From JAENWD01 sp963837165 (GTDB taxonomy: Bacteria; Acidobacteriota; Vicinamibacteria; Vicinamibacterales; JAENWD01): a DNA stretch of 64,000 nucleotides. Shown here one piece after another: positions 25,910-35,396 of the stretch. Every line of letters begins with the position of its first letter. Position 1 is the stretch's first letter. Position numbers and translations under genes: made by a program. The DNA lies in the NCBI GenBank assembly GCA_963837165.1, contig CAWIMD010000008.1:28895-92894 (forward strand), in the 5' to 3' direction. A model generated the notes under the pieces. It was not told the origin of the DNA. It worked only from the letters and a program-made list of their open reading frames with translations, and did no database searches.

Positions 25910-27996
25910 TGCGGCGCGCGCCTCTGGCGTGCCTCGGCCTGGCCGTCGCGCTGGGGCTCGCGGCGTCCGGCCAGGCGCCCGAGAACGTCCTGCAGTCCGC
26001 GCGCCCCCAACAGCCCCCGCCGCCCGCCTTCCACGTCGGCGTGGACGCCGTCCGCATCGACGCCGTCGTCACGGACAAGCATGGTCATGTCGTCACCGAC
26101 CTGACCGCGGACGATTTCGAGCTGCGGCAGGACGGCGACCCGGAGGTGCTGACGCTCGCGCAGTACGTGCGCGAGTCGGCGCCAGTGACGACCGGGAGCA
26201 GGACCACCCTCGCGGCGTCCGCGGCATCGCCCGCGGCTCCCCAGCCGCAGCACCCGCTCGACGCCAACCGTGTCCAGCGCACGATCGCGCTGGTCGTGGA
26301 CGACCTCGGCCTGTCGTGGGAGAGCATCCGCGACACGCGCAAGGCCATGCACACGTTCATCGACGACCGGGTTCAGCCGGGTGACCTGGTGGGCATCCTC
26401 CGGACCAGCACCTTCTCCGGCGCGCTGCAGCAGTTCACGACCGACAAGCATCGGCTGCACGACATCGTGGACCAGGTGCGGTACACCGCCGCGTCCCGAC
26501 GAGGCATTTCCCCGCTTCCCTCGACGCCAAAGTCACACGGCAATTCCATCGGCGCTGCGGAAATGGACGCGCTGATCGCGCAGACCAACGGCATGCCCGG
26601 CCCGGCGGAGGTCGACAGCGCGCTCGTCACGCTGAGCGCGCTGACGACGATCGTGCACGGCGCCAGGGACCTTCCGGGACGCAAGGTCGTCATCCTCCTG
26701 TCCGAGGGCTTCCGGCTGGATGCGGGCGACAGCGGTTTCATCGATCCGCGGATCCGGCGGAAGTTCGAGCTGCTCTATGACGAGGCCGCTCGTGCCGGCG
26801 TCGTCATCTACACGCTCGATGTCCGCGGGCTGCTGAGTGGCTGTGCGACGGCCGAAGACGCAGGCGCGGGGACTGGAGGCAACTGTCAGAACATTCCGAT
26901 GATCATCACCACCGAGGACTCGCTTTGGACGATCGCACACGAGACCGGTGGCCAGGCGATCGAGAACACCAACGACCTCGCCCGCGGCCTGGCGCGCGTG
27001 GACGAGGCCGAGCAGGGCTACTACCTGCTCGGGTACACGCCGACCGCCAGCACCTTCGCGAAGCCCGGCAAGACGGTGAGGTTTCACAAGATCTCCCTGC
27101 GCGTGAAGCGCCCGGATCTGCAGGTCCGCGTGCGCTCCGGCTTTCTCGGCCACCCCGACTCGGCGCACGAGGAACCGAAGACACCGGCCGAGCAGATGTT
27201 CGCCGCGGCGACGTCACCCTTCGTCACGACGACGATTCCCGTGCAGGCGACGGTGCTGCCAGGGTTCACGCGCGAGGACGGCAATTACCTCCGCACGCTG
27301 ATGCACCTGGACGTGGATACGTTCACAACCGCGCATCAAGAGGGGCGAGACGTCATCGAGGCCGACGTACTGGCCCTCGTGTTCGACGAATGGGGCAACC
27401 AGGTGGCCACGCGCGCCAACACGCTGACCTTCGCACCCAACGCGAGGACCGGCTCTGGCGCGGGCGCCGTCGTGTACTCGATCAAGCTGCCGGTGTCCCA
27501 TGGCGGCGGGTACCAGGTGCGGCTGGCCATTCGCGATCGCGCCTCCGGCGCCCTGGGCTCGGCCGGTCGGTTCGTCGAAGTGCAGGACGCGGCGCACGGC
27601 GACTTCGCGCTCTCCGGCGTGCTCCTGGCCGGCGAGGCCAAGGTCCACGCCGCGTCCGAGCCAGGCGTCACGCCCGCGGTCGTGCCGAGCGACCCGACGC
27701 GCCGCGTTTTCACACCCGGCGGCCAGCTCGTCTACACATACGAGATCTACAATCCGCCCGCCGTCGTGGAAGTGACGCCGAGCGTGTGGCACGAGGGCAC
27801 GCAGGTCTTCGCGGCGCCCCCAAGCAGCATCGAACCGGGATCGAAGGCCGGCACGCCCCTGAAGGTTGGCGGCGGTCTCCAGCTGACCGGCTCGATGGCG
27901 CCCGGCGACTACGTCTTGCAGATCGCCGCCACGGCGAAGGATCGGAGGGGCCATCCGACAACGGTCATCCGTCACATGGATTTCCAGGTGCAGTGA
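25909..27996 (+). CDS. VWFA-related domain protein, second tandem paralog
   Basis: The protein is 695 residues. ATG 25909 shares one base with the upstream stop. It has the signal segment PLACLGLAVALGLAASG, the N-domain FHVGVDAVRIDAVVTDKHGHVVTDLTADDFELRQDG, and a VWA-like core with VVDDLGLSWESIRDTRKA in place of a MIDAS. LPGRKVVILLSEGFRL, TGGQAIENTNDL and YYLLGYTPT are also present. Nucleotides 26101-26481 are almost identical to 28163-28543 in the next gene, although the flanks have diverged, which points to recent gene conversion. Co-transcription with both neighbours is likely. Confidence 0.9.
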   Translation: MRRAPLACLGLAVALGLAASGQAPENVLQSARPQQPPPPAFHVGVDAVRIDAVVTDKHGHVVTDLTADDFELRQDGDPEVLTLAQYVRESAPVTTGSRTTLAASAASPAAPQPQHPLDANRVQRTIALVVDDLGLSWESIRDTRKAMHTFIDDRVQPGDLVGILRTSTFSGALQQFTTDKHRLHDIVDQVRYTAASRRGISPLPSTPKSHGNSIGAAEMDALIAQTNGMPGPAEVDSALVTLSALTTIVHGARDLPGRKVVILLSEGFRLDAGDSGFIDPRIRRKFELLYDEAARAGVVIYTLDVRGLLSGCATAEDAGAGTGGNCQNIPMIITTEDSLWTIAHETGGQAIENTNDLARGLARVDEAEQGYYLLGYTPTASTFAKPGKTVRFHKISLRVKRPDLQVRVRSGFLGHPDSAHEEPKTPAEQMFAAATSPFVTTTIPVQATVLPGFTREDGNYLRTLMHLDVDTFTTAHQEGRDVIEADVLALVFDEWGNQVATRANTLTFAPNARTGSGAGAVVYSIKLPVSHGGGYQVRLAIRDRASGALGSAGRFVEVQDAAHGDFALSGVLLAGEAKVHAASEPGVTPAVVPSDPTRRVFTPGGQLVYTYEIYNPPAVVEVTPSVWHEGTQVFAAPPSSIEPGSKAGTPLKVGGGLQLTGSMAPGDYVLQIAATAKDRRGHPTTVIRHMDFQVQ

Positions 27997-28003
27997 ACCT
28001 GTC

Positions 28004-30097
28004 ATGACACGGGCATTCCTGATCGCCGTCGTCCCGCTCGTCGGCCTGCTCGGCCTGGGCCCGCAGGCACCGCCGCAGGGTCCACCCTCCTTCCGCGTCG
28101 GCGTCGACGCCGTCCGCATCGACGCCATCGTCACCGATAAGCACGGCCACGTCGTCACCGATCTGACCGCGGACGATTTCGAGCTGCGGCAGGACGGCGA
28201 CCCGCAGGTGCTGACGCTCGCGCAGTACGTGCGCGAGTCGGCGCCAGTGACGACCGGGAGCAGGACCACCCTCGCGGCGTCCGCGGCATCGCCCGCGGCT
28301 CCCCAGCCGCAGCACCCGCTCGACGCCAACCGTGTCCAGCGCACGATCGCGCTCGTCGTGGACGACCTCGGCCTGTCGTGGGAGAGCATCCGCGACACGC
28401 GCAAGGCCATGCACACGTTCATCGGCGACCGGGTTCAGCCGGGTGATCTGGTCGGCATCCTCCGGACCAGCACCTTCTCCGGGGCGCTGCAGCAGTTCAC
28501 GACCGACAAGCATCGGCTGCACGACATCGTGGACCAGGTGCGGTGGACGGCGCTGTCGCGGCGGCACGTGTCGGCGTTCCCCTCCAGCCCAAAGACGCAC
28601 GGCAACTCGTACGGGGCCGCCGAGATGGACGCGCTCATCGCAAAGGCCAATGGCACGCCGGGGCCCGTCGAGGTCAACAAGGCGCTGGCCACGCTCAGCG
28701 CGCTGACCATGATCGTCCAGGGCGCGCGGGAACTCCCCGGCCGGAAGGTCGTGGTTCTCTTGTCCGAGGGCTTCCGGCTGGATACAGAAGACCAGTTCAC
28801 GGACCCGCGCATCCTCCGCAGGCTGGAACGCCTCTACGACCAGGCCGCGCGAGCCGGCGTCGTCATCTACACGCTCGACGTGCGCGGACTTCAGACGGGC
28901 TGCGACACGGCAGAGGACGGAGGAGGTATGGGAGGGTGCGGCGGCGACAAGCACAAACTGCTGTTCACCACCATGAACTCGCTGTGGGCCATCGCCCACG
29001 AAACCGGCGGACAGGCCATCGAGAACACCAACGATCTTGGCGGCGGCCTGGCCCGTGTGGACGAGGCCGAGCGCGGCTATTACATCCTCGGCTACACCCC
29101 GGCAGACGGGACGTTCGCCGGGAAGGGCAGGACGCCCCGCTTCCACAAGATCTCCCTGCGCGTGAAGCGCCCCGGTCTGCGCGTCCGCGTGCGGACGGGA
29201 TTTCTCGGCGTGCCGGATGCACCGCGCGGCGAGCCGAAGACGCCTGGAGAGCGGATGATTGCCGCGGCGACCTCGCCGTTCGTGGCGACGACGATCCCCG
29301 TCCGGGCGACCGTCCTGCCGGCGTTCACGCGCGAAGACGGCAACTATCTCCGCGCGCTGCTCCACATCGACCTGAATGCGCTGACGACGACCCGAGGCGA
29401 GGACGGCCGGGAGACGGTGACCGCCGATGTGCTCGCGCTCGTGTTCGACGAGTGGGGCGAGCTCATCTCGCGCAACGCCAACACGCTGACGATCGCATCG
29501 GAGTCGGCCGATGCCGGACTCTCCCGCGACGGCGGCATCGTGTACTCGCTGAAAGTGCCGGTGCCGCGGGCCGGCGGCTACCAGGTGCGCTTCTCCATCC
29601 GCGACCGGCAGTCCGGCGCGATTGGCTCGGCCGGACAGTACGTGGAGGTGGACGATGCCTCGCACGGCGCGTTCACGATTTCGGGCGTGCTGCTGGCCGA
29701 GGCACACGACCCAGGGGCGGGCAGCGACGCCCACGCGGACATCGATGACGCGACCGCCCCGTCGCCAGAGACACCCCGGGCCGATCCGACCCGGCGGGTC
29801 TTCGCACCCGGCGACCGCCTCGTCTACACCTACGAAATCTACAACGCGCGCGAGGTCGTGGAGGCCGCGCCAAGCGTCTGGCATGACGGCATCCGGGTCT
29901 TCGCGGCGCCGGCCGACAGACTCGATTCCGGCCCGACGCCGGGCGGTCCCGTGAAGGTCGGCGGCGGCCTCCAGCTGACCGGGTCGATGGCGCCGGGCGA
30001 CTACGTCTTCCAGCTGGCCGCCACGGCGAAGGGCGCGAAGGGACGGCGGCAGACCGTCGTCCGGCGGACGGATTTCGAAGTACGGCCGTCACCATGA
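28004..30097 (+). CDS. VWFA-related domain protein, third tandem paralog
   Basis: The protein is 697 residues and starts seven nt after the previous stop. It has the signal peptide AFLIAVVPLVGLLGLGPQ, the N-domain FRVGVDAVRIDAIVTDKHGH, the core VVDDLGLSWESIRDTRKAMHTF without a MIDAS, LPGRKVVVLLSEGFRL, VVIYTLDVRGL, TGGQAIENTNDLGG and YYILGYTPA. The C-terminal half is beta-rich (GGYQVRFSIRDRQSGAIGSAGQYVEV). It is most similar to the second paralog. Three adjacent near-copies suggest selection for dosage or variant binding surfaces. The ligand is unknown. Confidence 0.9.
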   Translation: MTRAFLIAVVPLVGLLGLGPQAPPQGPPSFRVGVDAVRIDAIVTDKHGHVVTDLTADDFELRQDGDPQVLTLAQYVRESAPVTTGSRTTLAASAASPAAPQPQHPLDANRVQRTIALVVDDLGLSWESIRDTRKAMHTFIGDRVQPGDLVGILRTSTFSGALQQFTTDKHRLHDIVDQVRWTALSRRHVSAFPSSPKTHGNSYGAAEMDALIAKANGTPGPVEVNKALATLSALTMIVQGARELPGRKVVVLLSEGFRLDTEDQFTDPRILRRLERLYDQAARAGVVIYTLDVRGLQTGCDTAEDGGGMGGCGGDKHKLLFTTMNSLWAIAHETGGQAIENTNDLGGGLARVDEAERGYYILGYTPADGTFAGKGRTPRFHKISLRVKRPGLRVRVRTGFLGVPDAPRGEPKTPGERMIAAATSPFVATTIPVRATVLPAFTREDGNYLRALLHIDLNALTTTRGEDGRETVTADVLALVFDEWGELISRNANTLTIASESADAGLSRDGGIVYSLKVPVPRAGGYQVRFSIRDRQSGAIGSAGQYVEVDDASHGAFTISGVLLAEAHDPGAGSDAHADIDDATAPSPETPRADPTRRVFAPGDRLVYTYEIYNAREVVEAAPSVWHDGIRVFAAPADRLDSGPTPGGPVKVGGGLQLTGSMAPGDYVFQLAATAKGAKGRRQTVVRRTDFEVRPSP

Positions 30098-30105
30098 GAA
30101 GCCGT

Positions 30106-30280
30106 CAACTCCCAATCTCCAACTCCCAACTCCCAATCTCCAACTCCCAACTCCCAATGTCCAACTCCCAATCTCCAACTCCCAACTCCCAACCTCCAAC
30201 TCCCAAAACCGATTGCTGGACGATTTGGGTTCGACATACGTGGGAGTTGGGGATTGGGCGTTGGGAATTGACGAGTTCTT
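30106..30280. repeat. Heptamer tandem array (CAACTCC/CAATCTC units) with inverted copies
   Basis: About fourteen 7-bp units run from 30106 to 30206. After a 30-nt unique piece, the complementary units (GGGAGTTGG, GGATTGGG, GTTGGGAATTG) follow at 30241-30270, so the array could fold back on itself. It occupies the gap before the Ser/Thr kinase gene. Confidence 0.75.
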
Positions 30281-30299
30281 CGGCACCGTCGAGTGCTGC

Positions 30300-30305
30300 T
30301 ACAAT
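30300..30305 (+). promoter_or_regulatory. TACAAT -10-like box before the Ser/Thr kinase-xylose operon
   Basis: TACAAT lies 20 nt before the ATG at 30326. No clear -35 partner is visible because the upstream sequence is the heptamer array. Confidence 0.35.
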
Positions 30306-30325
30306 TCCCGGGCATTCTCCCGCCC

Positions 30326-32566
30326 ATGATTGGCCGACTCATATCGCACTACAAAGTCATCGCGCAGGTCGGTGCCGGCGGGATGGGCATTGTCTACAAG
30401 GCAGAGGACAGCCGGCTCGGCCGCCTGCTCGCCCTCAAGTTCCTGCCCGCCGACACCTCCCAGGATCCGCTGACGCTCGAGCGGTTCCAGCGCGAGGCGC
30501 GCGCGGCGTCGAGCTTCAACCACCCGGGCATCTGCACCATCTACGACATCGGCGAGTTCGAGGGCCGGCAGTTCATCGCGATGGAGCTGCTCGACGGCGA
30601 GCCGCTCGACAAGCTCATCGGGGGGAAGCCCCTCCCGGTCGGCCGGGCCCTCGAGCTCGGCATCCAGATCGCGGACGCCCTGGACGCGGCGCACGCGCAG
30701 GGCATCCTGCACCGCGACATCAAGCCCGCCAACATCTTCGTGACCACGCGCGGCCACGCGAAGGTGCTCGACTTCGGTCTGGCCAAGCTGGCGCCGCTCA
30801 GCCGCGACACGTTCGGCGGCGTGTCGGCCGCGGCGCCGACGGTTGCCGAAGCGCTCATGACCACCGGTGGGCTGGCCGTCGGAACCATCGCCTACATGTC
30901 GCCCGAGCAGGCCCGCGGCGAGGACCTCGACGCGCGCAGTGATCTCTTCTCGCTGGGCGTCGTGCTGCACGAGATGGTCACCGGCCGGCAGGCGTTCCAG
31001 GGCAACACGACCGCGGTGGTCTTCGACGCGATCCTGAACCGCATGCCGCCGCCGGCGTCGTCGCTCAACGCCGAGGTGCCCCCCGAGCTGGAGCGAATCA
31101 TCGACAAGGCGGTCGAGAAGGATCGGGCGCTGCGATACCAGACCGCGTCCGGCCTCAAGTCGGACCTGGAACGGCTGAGGCGCGCGCGCGACTCGGGTCA
31201 TACGCGGGCCAGCAGCGCCGGGTACGCCGCGCAGCCCGGCACGCCGGTGCCGGCCAGTGCGTCGGGATCGCGACCCGTCGCCGGCGCGTGGCCGTCCACG
31301 CCCGGCGTCTCGACGGCGAGCTCGGCGGCCACGATCATCGCCGCGCAGCCGGTGCCGCCGTCCACGCCGAACCAGCCGGCGGCGATCCAGGCCGCACCTT
31401 CGCCCGCCGCGGCGACGCCGACCCTGGCACCGGGCACGCGCCGCAAGGGCCTCTGGTTCGGGCTTGCCGCCGTGTTCGTCGTTCTTCTCGTCGCGGTCGC
31501 CGGATTCTTCGTGTGGCGGCAGAGTCAGAGCGCGGCATCGGCGTCTACGCCGGGCGAGAGCGCGTCGGAACAAGCGGCTGTGACGCCAGCCCCGGAGGCT
31601 GCTGCACCGGCCGAGACGCCATCCGCGCCCGCCGACGCCGCAGGGACGGAACCCGCGCCCCCGTCCGACGCGCAGGCGGCGGAGGTTCCTGCGGCGCCAG
31701 CCGCCGCTCCGAAACCCGCGGCAAAGTCCTCGCCCGGCGCGACCGCCGGCGGCCGCCAGACCGCGAAGGCCTCGCCGGCAGCGGCTCCTGCCGCGGAAAC
31801 GCGCGCAAAGCCACCATCGGCGCCGGCGCCGCCCGAGCCCGATCCGGTCGCCGACGCCGTCAACGTTGCGGGCGCCGCCATCCGCGGAGGCCAGTTCGAC
31901 AACGCGCTCGCGGCCCTGCAGGCGGCGCTCGGCCAGCGGCCGGCGAGCCCGAGCGCGCCCGAGGCCAACCTGCTCATCGCGCACGTCTACGAGCGCCAGC
32001 GCCGCCTCGACGCCGCGACGGCGGCCTACACGGAAGTGAAGAACTCGTATCCGCGGAATCCCGTGGCCGCCGAAGCGCTGGTGCGGCTGGCGGACCTCGT
32101 CCAGCAGACGAAACAGCCGGACCGCGTGCAGACGGCCATCGACTACCTGACACAGGCCCTGACGACGTTTCCCGGGACCGCCACGGCGCCGCAGGCGCTC
32201 GCGATGCGGGCCGGCATCGAGGAGCGCGAGAACCTCAAGGTGACCGATCCGACGCTGGGGCGGCCGGTGCCGGCCGCGCTGGTCTCGTACCGGCAGCTCG
32301 TGGACCGCTATCCGTCGGCCGGCGTCTCGGAGCTGGCCTGCTGGAAGCTGGCCTCGTATTACGACGACCTGAAGCGATACGATCTGGCCGCCGGGGCGTT
32401 CGAGACGCTCGGCACGCGATTCCCGGCGACGCGCTACGACGCGTGGTGGGAGGCGGGCGAGATCTACGAGAAGCGGCTCAAGGACAAGGACCGCGCCAGG
32501 AGTGCCTACCAGCGGGTGCCGTCATCGTCGCGACACTATCGCGACGCGCAGAAGAAGCTCCAGTAG
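30326..32566 (+). CDS. Transmembrane Ser/Thr protein kinase with C-terminal TPR-like domain
   Basis: The protein is 746 residues. The PknB-type kinase domain at about 8-290 is complete: glycine loop VGAGGMGIVYKAE (15-27), Lys38, HRDIKPAN with catalytic Asp131, DFG at 149-151, and the GTIAYMSPEQARGE activation-segment end. A long Pro/Ala-rich linker contains one transmembrane helix (LWFGLAAVFVVLLVAVAGFFVW, about 375-396). An extracytoplasmic TPR/YbgF-like tail runs from about 510 to the end (DNALAALQAALGQRP, LIAHVYERQRRLDAATAAYTE). All catalytic residues are present, so it is probably active. It ends seven nt before xylB, suggesting joint transcription; whether it senses or regulates pentose use is inference. 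Confidence 0.92.
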   Translation: MIGRLISHYKVIAQVGAGGMGIVYKAEDSRLGRLLALKFLPADTSQDPLTLERFQREARAASSFNHPGICTIYDIGEFEGRQFIAMELLDGEPLDKLIGGKPLPVGRALELGIQIADALDAAHAQGILHRDIKPANIFVTTRGHAKVLDFGLAKLAPLSRDTFGGVSAAAPTVAEALMTTGGLAVGTIAYMSPEQARGEDLDARSDLFSLGVVLHEMVTGRQAFQGNTTAVVFDAILNRMPPPASSLNAEVPPELERIIDKAVEKDRALRYQTASGLKSDLERLRRARDSGHTRASSAGYAAQPGTPVPASASGSRPVAGAWPSTPGVSTASSAATIIAAQPVPPSTPNQPAAIQAAPSPAAATPTLAPGTRRKGLWFGLAAVFVVLLVAVAGFFVWRQSQSAASASTPGESASEQAAVTPAPEAAAPAETPSAPADAAGTEPAPPSDAQAAEVPAAPAAAPKPAAKSSPGATAGGRQTAKASPAAAPAAETRAKPPSAPAPPEPDPVADAVNVAGAAIRGGQFDNALAALQAALGQRPASPSAPEANLLIAHVYERQRRLDAATAAYTEVKNSYPRNPVAAEALVRLADLVQQTKQPDRVQTAIDYLTQALTTFPGTATAPQALAMRAGIEERENLKVTDPTLGRPVPAALVSYRQLVDRYPSAGVSELACWKLASYYDDLKRYDLAAGAFETLGTRFPATRYDAWWEAGEIYEKRLKDKDRARSAYQRVPSSSRHYRDAQKKLQ

Positions 32567-32573
32567 AGCACCG

Positions 32574-34067
32574 ATGGCACATCTGCTCGGAATCGACGTC
32601 GGGACGGGCGGCACGCGCGCGCTCGCCATCGACGAGCACGGCCGGATCGTGGCCTCGGCGACCAGCGAGCACGTGCCGTTCGCGTCGCCGAAAACCGGAT
32701 GGGCGGAGCAGGACCCGCGGGACTGGTGGCGGGCGGCGGGCGAGGCCGTGCGCCTCGTGGTGTCGCATCCCGCGGTCGGTCCGGACGCGATCCGCGCCGT
32801 CGGACTCTCCGGGCAGATGCACGGATCGACGCTGCTCGACGCGCGCGGCGAGGTCGTGCGGCCCGCGCTGCTCTGGTGCGACCAGCGCACCGGCGTCGAG
32901 TGCCGCGAGATCACCGAGCAGGTCGGCGCGGCGCGGCTGATCGAGTGGACGCTCAATCCCGCCCTGACCGGCTTCACGCTGCCGAAGCTGCTGTGGGTCC
33001 GCACGCACGAGCCGGGCCTCTGGCGCGAGGTGCGCTCGGTGCTGCTGCCGAAGGACTACGTCCGCTACCGGCTCACCGGCGAGAAGGCCACTGACGTGGC
33101 CGACGCGTCGGGCACGCTTCTGTTCGATGTCGGTGGCCGGCGGTGGTCGCGCGAGATGCTCGACGCGATGGACCTGCCGCTGTCGCTCATGCCGCGCGCC
33201 TACGAGTCGCCGGAGATCACCAGCAGCGTGTCGCCCGACGGCGCCGCGGCGACCGGCCTGCGGGCCGGGACGCCCGTCGTGGCCGGCGGCGGCGACCAGG
33301 CCGCGGGCGCGGTCGGCATGGGCATCGTCCGGCCGGGCGCGGTGAGCGCCACGATTGGCACGTCCGGCGTGGTCTTCGCGGCGACCGACCGGCCCGTGCT
33401 CGAGCCGGGCGGCCGCATCCACGCGTTCTGCCACGCCGTGCCTGGACGGTGGCACGTCATGGGGGTCACGCTCGGCGCCGGGCTGTCGCTGCGGTGGATG
33501 CGCGATCTGCTTGGCGCCGGTCCGGACGACGGGCGCGATCCGTACGATCGGCTGACCGACGCCGCAGCGGCGGTGCCCGCCGGGTCGGACGGCGTGCTGT
33601 GGGCGCCGTATCTCATGGGCGAGCGCACGCCGCACCTGGATCCGTACGCGCGCGCGGCGCTCGTGGGCCTGGCCGCCTCGCACACACGCGGCCACGTCGT
33701 CCGCGCCGTGCTGGAGGGCGTCGCGTTCAGCCTGAAGGACTCGTTCACGATCTTCGACGAGATGCGCGTGCCCGTCGGCACCGTCAGGCTGGGCGGCGGC
33801 GGCGCGCGGTCCGCGCTGTGGCGTCAGATCCAGGCGGACGTCTACGGGTATCCCGTGGAGACCGTCGAGGCCGAGGAAGGCGCCGCTTACGGCGCGGCGC
33901 TGCTGGCGGGGGTCGGCGGCGGGGTGTGGAAGACCGTGGACGAGGCCTGCGACACCGTCGTCCGGGTCGCCGGCCGCGTTGCGCCCGTCGAGGCCGATCG
34001 CGCGACGCTCGCGGAATGCTACAAGCGCTTCCGGGCGCTGTACCCCGCGCTCAAGTCACTCCCATAG
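32574..34067 (+). CDS. xylB: Xylulokinase (FGGY family)
   Basis: The protein is 497 residues, normal for the family. ATG 32574 is followed by the FGGY phosphate-1 loop GIDVGTGGTRALAIDEHG. GLSGQMHGSTLLD is diagnostic of xylulokinases; DVADASGTLLFDVGGRRWS and the ATP-domain motifs GTSGVVFAATD and LGGGGARSALWRQIQADVYG are also present. It phosphorylates D-xylulose to xylulose 5-phosphate in the cytoplasm, feeding the pentose phosphate pathway. Its position directly before xylose isomerase confirms the assignment. No dedicated XylR-type regulator or transporter is adjacent. Confidence 0.95.
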   Translation: MAHLLGIDVGTGGTRALAIDEHGRIVASATSEHVPFASPKTGWAEQDPRDWWRAAGEAVRLVVSHPAVGPDAIRAVGLSGQMHGSTLLDARGEVVRPALLWCDQRTGVECREITEQVGAARLIEWTLNPALTGFTLPKLLWVRTHEPGLWREVRSVLLPKDYVRYRLTGEKATDVADASGTLLFDVGGRRWSREMLDAMDLPLSLMPRAYESPEITSSVSPDGAAATGLRAGTPVVAGGGDQAAGAVGMGIVRPGAVSATIGTSGVVFAATDRPVLEPGGRIHAFCHAVPGRWHVMGVTLGAGLSLRWMRDLLGAGPDDGRDPYDRLTDAAAAVPAGSDGVLWAPYLMGERTPHLDPYARAALVGLAASHTRGHVVRAVLEGVAFSLKDSFTIFDEMRVPVGTVRLGGGGARSALWRQIQADVYGYPVETVEAEEGAAYGAALLAGVGGGVWKTVDEACDTVVRVAGRVAPVEADRATLAECYKRFRALYPALKSLP

Positions 34068-34159
34068 ACCCATCGACCTATGAACCCATCAACCTATAAA
34101 CCTATACTCCCATCAACCCATACTCCCATCAACCCATAAACCCATCCTCCCATCCTCCT
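34068..34159. repeat. Array of 7-8 bp tandem units (ACCCATC/ACCTATA/CTCCCATC)
   Basis: The whole 92-bp gap between xylB and xylA is made of degenerate 7-8 bp units. The same kind of array lies before pncA, the kinase gene, dnaX and a small membrane protein gene. Confidence 0.75.
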
Positions 34160-35324
34160 ATGCCTGACTACGTCCCCCGTCCCGAGCACAAGTTTTCCTT
34201 CGGCCTGTGGACCGTCGCCAATCGCGGCCGCGATCCGTTCGGGTCCGAAGTCCGTCCGCCACTGCCCCCGGTCGAGGCCGCGAAGCTGCTCGGCGAGGTC
34301 GGCGCCTGGGGCGTCAACCTCCACGACAACGATCTCGTGCCGATCGACGCCACGCCCGCCGAGCGCGACCGCATCGTCAAGGAGTTCGCCAAGGCGTGTG
34401 CGGCCAACGGTCTGGTCGTCCCGATGGCCACCGTCAGCCTGTTCTTCGATCCGGCGTTCCGCGACGGCGCGTTCACGGCGAACGACCCCGCCGTGCGCGC
34501 GTACGCGATCCAGAAGACGATGCGCGCGATGGACATCGGCGCGGAGCTCGGCGCGAAGATCTTCGTCCTCTGGGGCGGGCGCGAGGGGACCGAGACGGAC
34601 GCGTGCAGACGCGCCGACGAGGCCGTGAAGCGGCTGCGGTACGCGATCGACTACCTGTGCGAGTACCTCGATCGACAGGAAATACGGGTACCGCTTCGCG
34701 CTCGAGGCGAAGCCGAACGAGCCGCGCGGCGACATCTACATGGCGACGACCGGGAGCTACCTGGGGCTGATCCCGACGCTGGGGCACGCCGAGATGGTGG
34801 GGGTCAATCCCGAGGTCGCCCACGAGCAGATGGCGGGGCTGAACTTCATGCACGCCGTCGCGCAGGCCTGGGAGGCGGGCAAGCTGTTCCACATCGACCT
34901 GAACGACCAGGCGCCGGGCCGGTACGACCAGGACTTCCGCTTCGGGGCGGCAAATCCGAAGACCGCGTTCTTCCTCGTCAAGTTCCTGGAGGACGTCGGC
35001 TACGAGGGTCCGCGGCACTTCGACGCGCACGCGTATCGCACCGAGAACTACGACGGCGTCAGGGATTTCGCGCGCGGCTGCATGCGGACGTACCTGATCC
35101 TGAAGGAGAAGGCGGCGCGCTGGAACGCGGATGGGGAAATCCAGGCGATCGTGAAGGAGATCCACGAGGCGAGCATGCCGGCGCCCGACGCGGCGCCGTA
35201 CTCGTCGTCACACGCCACGGCGCTGCTGGGCCACGAGTTCAAGCGCGCGACGCTGGCTGGGAAGAAACTGCCATACGAGCGTCTGGATCAGCTGACCGTG
35301 GAGGTCCTGCTCGGCGTCCGGTGA
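34160..35324 (+). CDS. xylA: Xylose isomerase, interrupted by an apparent +1 frameshift
   Basis: This is a class I xylose isomerase of actinobacterial length (about 388 residues if repaired). The N-terminal part (KFSFGLWTVANRGRDPFGSEVRPP, HDNDLVPIDATPAERD, IFVLWGGREGTETDAC) is in one frame to about 34679. The C-terminal part (YRFALEAKPNEPRGDIYMAT, HIDLNDQAPGRYDQDFRFGA, FLEDVGYEGPRHFDAHAYRTE) continues in the next frame. Removing one G from GG at 34678-34679 restores the conserved junction RQKYGYRFALE. Metal- and substrate-binding residues on both sides are intact, so the break looks like a sequence error or a very recent mutation. It converts D-xylose to D-xylulose for XylB. Confidence 0.9.
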
Positions 35325-35333
35325 TCCATTTCG

Positions 35334-35396
35334 AGACACGCCCCGCATTTGGGGACAGTCCCCGAGTCCCATGGGAGGGGGGGACAGTCCCCGAAA
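35334..35396. repeat. GGGGACAGTCCCC palindrome family, two copies
   Basis: An inverted homologue of the element at 16542-16577 (TTTCGAGACACGCCCCGCA then TTTGGGGACAGTCCCCGA), plus a second palindrome. It fills the gap between the convergent xylA and OsmC-family genes. Confidence 0.7.
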
